Positions 7,580 through 12,790 of a DNA stretch of 12,790 nucleotides are shown here, piece by piece (the stretch's first letter is position 1; the number at the start of each line of letters is the position of its first letter). This stretch comes from Candidatus Shapirobacteria bacterium. GTDB lineage: Bacteria > Patescibacteriota > Microgenomatia > UBA12405. The DNA lies in the NCBI GenBank assembly GCA_018500045.2, contig JAHBAQ020000069.1, positions 1-12,790 of the forward strand, in the 5' to 3' direction. The notes beneath the pieces are model-generated. The model was not told where the DNA came from. It made no database searches and saw only the letters and a list, made by a program, of their open reading frames with translations. The translations under genes were made by a program, and so were the position numbers.

Positions 7580-9159
7580 CCTCTTCAAAAACTCTGATTA
7601 CTTTAATTTTGATTCTTGGCTTTATTTGTCGGATTATTTTCGTTAATCAACTCCCTCCTAGTCTCAATTGGGATGAGGTATCTCATGGCTACAATGCTTA
7701 TTCCATTCTTAAAACTGGTCATGACGAATGGGGGATTTTCTTGCCGACAATTTTTCGTTGTTATGGCGACTTCAAACTACCTCTTTATATTTACTCCACC
7801 GTTATGTCTGTTTCACTTTTTGGTCTAAACACCCTTTCTGTCCGTTTAGTTTCTATTTTAGCTGGTACCCTAACTCCTCTAGTTATTTATTTTATTCTCA
7901 AAAAATTATCTCCATCTCACCAAATTCTTCCTTTTATCGGGCTTTTAATTACTGCTTTTTCTCCGGCAACCATTTTCCTTTCCCGAATCGCCCTAGAGGC
8001 GAATTTATTTATGTTTCTGTTTTGTCTCAGTTTTTATTTCCTTATTTCTCACAAATTCGGCTGGAGTAGTTTCTTTTTTGCTTTAGGTTTATTTACTTAC
8101 AACAGCAGTCGGGTTCTCTTGCCTTTTTATTTGTTTTCATTAATTTTTCTCGTCTTAAAAACCAAATTTGATTTCAAAAAAAAGTTCTTCATTTTTCTGC
8201 CTTTTCTTTTACTTAGTGGTCTAACTATCTTTCAAACTCTTAACCAAGCAGGACAAGCCCGTTATCAATGGGTTTCAATCCTTGATTCTGGTTCTATTAA
8301 TCAAATTAACGAGCTTCGTCAAACCTACCCCCGATTTTTAATCAATAAAGTCACTTATTTTACTTTTACTGCCGCCAAAAATTATTTCAGTCATTTTTCC
8401 CCAGAATATCTTTTCTTTTCCGGCGGCTCCAACTATCAATTCAGTCTTCCCAATTTCTATTTAATTTCCCCATTGTTTATACCTTTTCTCCTTCTCGGCT
8501 TAGTTTTTTTATTCAAGAACAAAAACCATCCTCATATTTCACTTTTAATTTTATGGTTCCTGGCTTCACCGATACCATCAGCCATCACTCGCGACGCCCC
8601 TCACGTTCTTCGCAGTATTCTTCTTGTTCCCATAACCATCATTATTATTAGTCTCGGATTTGATTACAGTCTTAAAAAATTCAAAGCCCTTTCAATTATT
8701 TACACCATTTTAGGGCTTATTATTGGTCAAATATTTTTCTGGCCAAAATATATCGACTATTCAAAAAATTTTTCTTCCTCATGGCAATACGGTTATCAAC
8801 AAGCAATTAAATACATCAAAGATAATTATCAAAACTACGATCAAATAGTTATTACCAAAAAATACGGCGAAGCTCACGAATTTTTACTTTTTTATTGGTC
8901 CTGGGATCCTAAGATTTACCAGACCGACAATTCCAAAAACTGGGACTACCATGCCACTTGGTATTGGGTTAACGCTTTTGATAAGTTTAAGTTTATTAAT
9001 GATTGGGAAATTGAAAATTATATTCAAAACTTAAATCCTAACCAAAAAACCCTTTTAATTACTTCACCAAACAACTACAATCAAAGTAATATCAAACATT
9101 TAGAAACCATTAATTTCCTCAACGATTCTCCTGCCTTTGAAATTTTGGAAACAAAATGA
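7576..9159 (+). CDS. GT39 (PMT/ArnT-like) membrane glycosyltransferase, copy 3 of 5
   Basis: A 527-residue protein, the shortest of the five, with its ATG in a 4-bp ATGA overlap with copy 2. First outer loop: LNWDE (D33-E34) and HGYNAYS (37-43), TGHDEWG (47-53), then CYGDFKLP (62-69), a softened form of SFGDYKPP that keeps D65 and K67. SVRL (88-91), SRIALEAN (136-143), LFTYNSSR (172-179) and GQARYQWVSI (226-235) match the other copies. HFSPEYLFFSGG (273-284) and ASPIPSAITRD (330-340) with R346 are well kept. The last helix ends near 390, followed by the tail WQYGYQQAIKYI (403-414) and an aromatic-rich stretch (FYWSWDP, 439-445). Membrane segments, about a dozen, dominate residues 5-390. All acidic and basic motif positions expected of an active enzyme look present. 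Donor and acceptor are unknown; outer-face glycan or protein glycosylation is the family expectation. Confidence 0.91.
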   Translation: MTSSKTLITLILILGFICRIIFVNQLPPSLNWDEVSHGYNAYSILKTGHDEWGIFLPTIFRCYGDFKLPLYIYSTVMSVSLFGLNTLSVRLVSILAGTLTPLVIYFILKKLSPSHQILPFIGLLITAFSPATIFLSRIALEANLFMFLFCLSFYFLISHKFGWSSFFFALGLFTYNSSRVLLPFYLFSLIFLVLKTKFDFKKKFFIFLPFLLLSGLTIFQTLNQAGQARYQWVSILDSGSINQINELRQTYPRFLINKVTYFTFTAAKNYFSHFSPEYLFFSGGSNYQFSLPNFYLISPLFIPFLLLGLVFLFKNKNHPHISLLILWFLASPIPSAITRDAPHVLRSILLVPITIIIISLGFDYSLKKFKALSIIYTILGLIIGQIFFWPKYIDYSKNFSSSWQYGYQQAIKYIKDNYQNYDQIVITKKYGEAHEFLLFYWSWDPKIYQTDNSKNWDYHATWYWVNAFDKFKFINDWEIENYIQNLNPNQKTLLITSPNNYNQSNIKHLETINFLNDSPAFEILETK

Positions 9160-10790
9160 AATCAAACACTAAAACCAAAATTATTCTTGCTCTGATTATC
9201 TTGTCTAGTTTTTTTGTTCGCCTTATTTTTTCTCAAAAAAATCCCTTACTTTGGGACGAAGCTGCTCTGGGTTACAACGCTTATTCTATAATTAAAACCG
9301 GAAATGACGAATATGGTCAATTCTTACCTTTCATTTTTAAATCATTCGGTGATTACAAACCTGGACTTTATGTTTATCTTTGTCTACCATTTGTAAAAAT
9401 TTTTGGCCTCAACGAAATCGCCGTTAGATTACCCTCAATTATTTTAGGATCATTTTTACCTTTACTTATTTATTTCTTGATTAAAGAAATCCATCCAAAA
9501 TCACACCAAGTTGCTTTAATTTCTGCCATTATTACCGCCTTTAATCCCTACAATATTCACTTTAGTACTGGAGCGTGGGAAACCAATATTCTGACTTGTC
9601 AATTAGTCCTAGCCTGTTTCTTTTTCTATCATTATTTAAACTCTCAAAAAATAAAATTTTTATTTTTTTCCGCAGTTATTTTTGGATTATCACTCTTTAC
9701 TTATCAAGCTGGCAAAATGATCAGCCTATTCTTGGTTTTGGGTCTTCTAATTCTCAATTTTTCTAAATTAAATCTTAAAAAAATTATTACCGGGTTTATT
9801 ATTCCTTTAGCAATTTTTTCTTTACCCATTGTTTACGGGTTACTTTTTAATAGTAATGCTAATCGTCTCAAAGTCGTTAGTTTGTTTTCTTACCCTCGAT
9901 CTTCATCCGAAACTCAAACTATCATCAGTGAAACAAATAAATTTGATTACCAAATATTTTACAGTCAACCAATATTTTTTATTAGAAACTTTCTCTCTCG
10001 CTATTTCAACCACTTTTCTCCAAAATTTTTAGCCTTTGAAGGTGACTGGCAAAATCCCAGACATTCAGCTCCATACATTGGAGTGCTGCTTTATCCTAGT
10101 TTAATTTTTCTTTTTATTGGTCTTTTTTCCGGTTTTGCTCGTCAAAAAACTGAAAAAATTAATATATTTTTTATTATTTGGTTATTAACCGCCCCAATTC
10201 CCTCAGCTTTAACCAGAGACTCCATCCAATCGGTTAGGGCTATGTCCTTATCTATTCCCTTAATTTATTTTATTAGCTTTGGTATTTTTTCTTTTTTTGA
10301 AAAATTCAAATCAAAAATTTACAAAATCATTATCACTCTCACTTATTTAATTTCATTTATATATTATGGTGATCTTTACCAAAATCATATGGTTACCAAA
10401 TCATCTTATGATTTTCTTTACGGATATCGCCAAGCCATAGAATTCCTTAACCAAAACCAAGATAAATACCAACACATCACATTCACCGATTTTTATGGTC
10501 AACCTTACATTTTTTATCTTTTTTATTCTCAATACCCTCCTCAAAAATACCAACAACAAGCCAAACTCACCGATGATTCTTTAGATACCGGCAAAATTAC
10601 TTCTATCGATAAAATAAATTTCAGTACTCCTAGTTTCGAATTCATTACTCAAACACCTGGTTCATTAGGAATTTTTTCCCAGGAAGAAATTTATCGTCAA
10701 GAAATCGACAAAAAACCGGAATTTTCCAAGTTTAAACCTTTAAGTCCTATTGGTAATATTTCTACTTTTTACGCTTATGAAAATCCTTAA
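9156..10790 (+). CDS. GT39 (PMT/ArnT-like) membrane glycosyltransferase, copy 4 of 5
   Basis: A 544-residue protein with a 4-bp ATGA overlap with copy 3 and a weak GGAA (9147-9150) five bases before the ATG, one of only two faint ribosome-binding sites in the operon. Motifs: LLWDE (D34-E35), GYNAYS (39-44), TGNDEYG (48-54), SFGDYKPG (63-70), VRLPS (90-94), HFSTGAWETN (135-144), LFTYQAGK (180-187), HFSPKFLAFEGD (286-297), PRHSAP (301-306), APIPSALTRD (346-355) with R361. The last helix ends near 406; the tail starts LYGYRQAIEFL (421-431) and includes QPYIFYLFYSQYPPQ (449-463). T138 stands where the other four have Arg (SR-x-A-x-E), a possible loss or change of function. It shares more tail sequence with copy 5 than with the rest. 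Expected to use a polyprenyl-phosphate sugar at the outer membrane face. Confidence 0.91.
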   Translation: MKSNTKTKIILALIILSSFFVRLIFSQKNPLLWDEAALGYNAYSIIKTGNDEYGQFLPFIFKSFGDYKPGLYVYLCLPFVKIFGLNEIAVRLPSIILGSFLPLLIYFLIKEIHPKSHQVALISAIITAFNPYNIHFSTGAWETNILTCQLVLACFFFYHYLNSQKIKFLFFSAVIFGLSLFTYQAGKMISLFLVLGLLILNFSKLNLKKIITGFIIPLAIFSLPIVYGLLFNSNANRLKVVSLFSYPRSSSETQTIISETNKFDYQIFYSQPIFFIRNFLSRYFNHFSPKFLAFEGDWQNPRHSAPYIGVLLYPSLIFLFIGLFSGFARQKTEKINIFFIIWLLTAPIPSALTRDSIQSVRAMSLSIPLIYFISFGIFSFFEKFKSKIYKIIITLTYLISFIYYGDLYQNHMVTKSSYDFLYGYRQAIEFLNQNQDKYQHITFTDFYGQPYIFYLFYSQYPPQKYQQQAKLTDDSLDTGKITSIDKINFSTPSFEFITQTPGSLGIFSQEEIYRQEIDKKPEFSKFKPLSPIGNISTFYAYENP

Positions 10791-12399
10791 AAAAATAATT
10801 CTTCCTTTAATTTTAGTCATTGCTTTTTTAATTAGATTTATCGGTCTAAATAACACTCCAGCTCTAAATCCTGACGAAGCCGCCCTTGGTTACAACGCTT
10901 ACTCGCTTATTCTTACCGGCAAAGATGAACACGGTGCTTCCTGGCCACTCCATTTCAAATCATTTGGTGACTACAAACCGGGTGGATATGTCTATTTATC
11001 TATTCCGTTTATAAAAATCCTTGGTCTTACCCCCATTGCTACCAGACTACCGAATCTCATTTTATCCATCTTAACTGTCTTCTTCGTTTACAAACTTATT
11101 TTTCTCATTTCTCAAAACCGCAATTTAGCTCTTATAAGTGCCGCCGTGTTAACTTTTTCACCTTGGCACATTCACTTCAGTCGAGGAGCCTGGGAATCAT
11201 CGGCCGCTCTGTCTTTTATTGTCATAGGAACTTATTTTTTCTTTAAATCAATCAAAGAAAAATTCCTCCTTAATTTTTCCCTTTTCACTTTAAACTTTGT
11301 CCTATCTTTATATATCTATCACTCCGCCAGGCTTGTTGCTCCACTTTTGGCTCTCAGTCTTTGTTGTCTTTATTTTAAATTCCTGATCAAAAAATTACCT
11401 CAAATAATTATTCCCATTATTTTTGCTGGAATTATTGCCGCTCCAGTTCTATTTTCATTTTTAAATAATGGTGGCACTGCCCGCATTGGTGGTGTCGGTT
11501 TAACTGCCGATACTGGTCCGGCCAATCGATCAGAAGAATTACTCAACCAGCATCAGGGGGTCAAACTCATCAATCGTGTTATTCACAACAAACGTGTCCT
11601 TTATTTAATTTCTTGGGCCCAAAAATATTCCTCTCATTTCGATCTTAATTTTCTGGGTATCAACGGCGACGAGGTTCCTCGTTCCAAATCACCAGAAATG
11701 GGCCAAATTCATTTAATTGAAATTCCATTACTTATTTTAGGTATTATTTTTATTCTCAAAACCAAAAATTTTAGTTCCAAATCAAAAATATTTTTATTCC
11801 TATTTCTGTTTATCGCTCCCATTGCCTCTTCGCTAACTTTTCAAGCTCCATCAGCCCTCAGAGCCTTACCAATGGTCATTCCTATTACTATATTTATTTC
11901 CTCTGGTATTTACTATTTATTTATATTATTTAAAAATCTCGAATCTAAAATTTTAAATCTTATTAAAATTTTATTTATCCTTACCTACGGATATTTCGTT
12001 GCTTATTACTTTGATTCTTATTTCTTTCACTACACTAAACGTTATCCTTTCGCCTGGCAATATCAGTTCGACCAACTAGTTCCGTATTTAGAGACCCAAA
12101 AACATAATTATCAAAATATTTATATTACCGATAAATACGATCAGCCTTATATTCTTTTCCTTTTCTTTTCCCAATATCCACCTCAAAACATTCAATCTCA
12201 AATTAAATTAACCCAACCTGATAAATACGGTTTTTCTACTGTCTTAGGTTATGATAATTACCATTTTGGTAAAATCAATTGGGATCAAATTCCTGGCAAT
12301 TCACTTATCATTGCCTCGGATGAAGATATCCCTCAACCACCTTACAAAACCATTTACTTCTCTAACAATCAACCGGCATTTAAAATTTATCAAAAATAA
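10777..12399 (+). CDS. GT39 (PMT/ArnT-like) membrane glycosyltransferase, copy 5 of 5
   Basis: A 540-residue protein. ATG 10777 (MKILKKIILP) is chosen over an in-frame TTG at 10750, since it gives the short basic N-terminus seen in the other copies; the gene then overlaps copy 4 by 14 bp. Motifs: NPDE (D33-E34), GYNAYS (38-43), TGKDEHG (47-53), SFGDYKPG (62-69), TRLPN (89-93), SPWHIHFSRGAWESS (128-142), YHSAR (181-185), GTARIGGVGLT (233-243), SHFDLNFLGINGDE (286-299), PRSKSPEMG (301-309), APIASSLT (347-354) with R362. The last helix ends near 411; the tail opens WQYQFDQLVPYL (427-438) and includes TDKYDQPYILFLFFSQYPPQ (451-470). First-loop and tail blocks are closest to copy 4, suggesting these two are the most recent duplicates. 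All expected acidic and basic motif residues are present, so activity is likely. The function inferred is outer-face transfer from a lipid-phosphate sugar. Confidence 0.91.
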   Translation: MKILKKIILPLILVIAFLIRFIGLNNTPALNPDEAALGYNAYSLILTGKDEHGASWPLHFKSFGDYKPGGYVYLSIPFIKILGLTPIATRLPNLILSILTVFFVYKLIFLISQNRNLALISAAVLTFSPWHIHFSRGAWESSAALSFIVIGTYFFFKSIKEKFLLNFSLFTLNFVLSLYIYHSARLVAPLLALSLCCLYFKFLIKKLPQIIIPIIFAGIIAAPVLFSFLNNGGTARIGGVGLTADTGPANRSEELLNQHQGVKLINRVIHNKRVLYLISWAQKYSSHFDLNFLGINGDEVPRSKSPEMGQIHLIEIPLLILGIIFILKTKNFSSKSKIFLFLFLFIAPIASSLTFQAPSALRALPMVIPITIFISSGIYYLFILFKNLESKILNLIKILFILTYGYFVAYYFDSYFFHYTKRYPFAWQYQFDQLVPYLETQKHNYQNIYITDKYDQPYILFLFFSQYPPQNIQSQIKLTQPDKYGFSTVLGYDNYHFGKINWDQIPGNSLIIASDEDIPQPPYKTIYFSNNQPAFKIYQK

Positions 12400-12790
12400 T
12401 GAAAAATAAAATTGTTTTATCAGTCACCTTAGCCACCTACAACGAATCAAAAAACATTATCCGATGTCTCGAGGCCATCCAAGACATTGCTGATGAAATT
12501 ATTGTTGTTGACGGCCAGTCTCAAGATGATACTGTCGAATTGGTCAAAAAATTCAAACAAGCCAAAGTAATATCTACTACCAACAAACCTATGTTCCATA
12601 TTAACAAGCAAATAGGTATTGACGCTTGTCAGGGCGATTGGATTCTTCAACTTGATGCTGACGAAATAGTCACTCCAGAACTTAAAAAAGAAATACTTTC
12701 CATCACCAAAAAACATCCATCAGAAATCAAAGAAAATGGCTTTTGGATTCCTCGAAAAAATTATTTTCTAGGAACTTTCCTTAAAAAAGG
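12399..12790 (+). CDS. family 2 glycosyltransferase, WaaE/KdtX-like, N-terminal part (runs off the window)
   Basis: The ATG shares one base with the preceding TAA (TAATG), and the frame stays open for 130 complete codons to the window edge. The fold-defining pieces are clear: LSVTLATYNESKNI at 7-20; EIIVVDGQSQDDT at 33-45 with D38 and D43 for the nucleotide; INKQIGIDACQGD at 68-80; and QLDADE at 84-89, with D86-x-D88 as the metal-binding DXD. This arrangement is typical of the WaaE/KdtX-like group of GT2 enzymes, which includes lipopolysaccharide-core glucosyltransferases, but in a bacterium of this kind the acceptor is more likely another surface glycan. It would act in the cytoplasm on nucleotide sugars. 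It is co-transcribed with the GT39 array, and being second to the GT2 at 2163 it brackets the membrane enzymes. A minus-strand open frame at 12447-12716 is only its shadow. Confidence 0.9.
   Translation, partial: MKNKIVLSVTLATYNESKNIIRCLEAIQDIADEIIVVDGQSQDDTVELVKKFKQAKVISTTNKPMFHINKQIGIDACQGDWILQLDADEIVTPELKKEILSITKKHPSEIKENGFWIPRKNYFLGTFLKK

Larger units (their letters stand above)
4248..12399 (+). repeat. tandem array of five paralogous GT39 genes
   Basis: Five genes of the same family, length class and motif order follow each other head to tail with overlaps of 4-14 bp. All share the D-E pair near residue 33, the VRLP-like block near 90, the S-R-x-A-x-E-like block near 136, a Y-x-x-A/S segment near 180 and the tail block G-Y-x-Q-A near 405-430. 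Protein similarity is obvious, but nucleotide identity survives only in short patches, for example GGTTACAACGCTTA at 9270-9283 and 10888-10901. The duplications are therefore old, with copies 4 and 5 the closest pair. Confidence 0.85.
2163..12790 (+). other. probable single operon of at least seven overlapping glycosyltransferase genes
   Basis: No intergenic base separates the seven plus-strand genes. Junction overlaps are 25 bp (2954-2978), 14 bp (4248-4261), 4 bp (5930-5933, 7576-7579, 9156-9159), 14 bp (10777-10790) and 1 bp (12399). No T-run terminator or internal gap was seen. Order: GT2, Gpi18-like GT-C, five GT39, GT2. Stop-start overlap without good Shine-Dalgarno sites suggests termination-reinitiation coupling. 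Confidence 0.7.

Noticed and set aside
7616..8069. Plus-strand open frames at 7616-7828 and 7728-8069 in other frames
   Set aside because: They overlap GT39 copy 3, whose own frame is intact and motif-rich throughout; the alternative peptides are shadows, not a frameshifted part.
5931..9159. Recoded TGA (glycine), as in Gracilibacteria and Absconditabacteria
   Set aside because: Copies 1, 2 and 3 of the array end in TGA within ATGA overlaps, and the frame after a TGA soon meets other stops without homology. TGA is a normal stop here.
12447..12716. Minus-strand open frame of 89 codons near the right edge
   Set aside because: Exactly antisense to the DXD-bearing region of the WaaE-like GT2; the plus frame has clear conserved motifs.
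1..12790. CRISPR, insertion sequence, tRNA/rRNA, riboswitch or defence-system signals
   Set aside because: No direct-repeat array, terminal inverted repeats, cloverleaf or conserved RNA block was recognised; repeats present are diverged coding paralogues.

Overview
The window is AT-rich (two lines counted by hand gave 30-33% GC) and is filled almost completely by integral-membrane and membrane-associated glycosyltransferases. No defence system, phage, insertion sequence, CRISPR array or RNA gene is visible. Low GC, very tight packing, a near absence of Shine-Dalgarno sequences, TGA used as a stop, and a run of GT39 proteins of the 'TG-x-DE-x-G ... SFGDYKPP ... HFSP-x-FL' type all point to a Candidate Phyla Radiation (Patescibacteria) bacterium, most likely of the Microgenomates group. 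This placement is inference from remembered family patterns, not from a search.

Layout. Bases 1-836 (+) hold the C-terminal part of a GT-C enzyme related to Gpi18-type mannosyltransferases. Converging on it and overlapping it by 90 bp is a complete paralogue on the minus strand (747-2096). A 66-bp divergent intergenic region follows, with a strong minus-strand promoter that seems to give a leaderless mRNA. To its right, seven plus-strand genes run without a gap to the end of the window: a soluble GT2 (2163), a third Gpi18-like GT-C enzyme (2954), five consecutive GT39/PMT_2 paralogues of 527-561 residues (4248, 5930, 7576, 9156, 10777), and the start of a second GT2 of the WaaE type (12399). 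Each gene overlaps the next by 1-25 bp, so this is very probably one translationally coupled operon longer than 10.6 kb that continues past the window.

How the genes may work together (inference). The GT2 enzymes use nucleotide sugars on the cytoplasmic face. The GT-C enzymes (Gpi18-like and GT39) use polyprenyl-phosphate sugars on the outer face. Together they could build and attach a surface glycan, or glycosylate S-layer or other exported proteins. The five GT39 copies share the same architecture: an Asp-Glu pair in the first outer loop, about a dozen membrane segments and an extracytoplasmic tail with its own conserved block. They differ at specific motif positions, which suggests duplication followed by acceptor or donor specialisation.

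The most interesting signals are the five-gene GT39 array with its shared uncharacterised tail, the leaderless promoter that corrects the start of the minus-strand gene, the antisense 3' overlap, and a C-over-G excess on the plus strand that persists across opposite gene orientations and appears to shape protein composition. No stretch above 70 bp lacks a gene.
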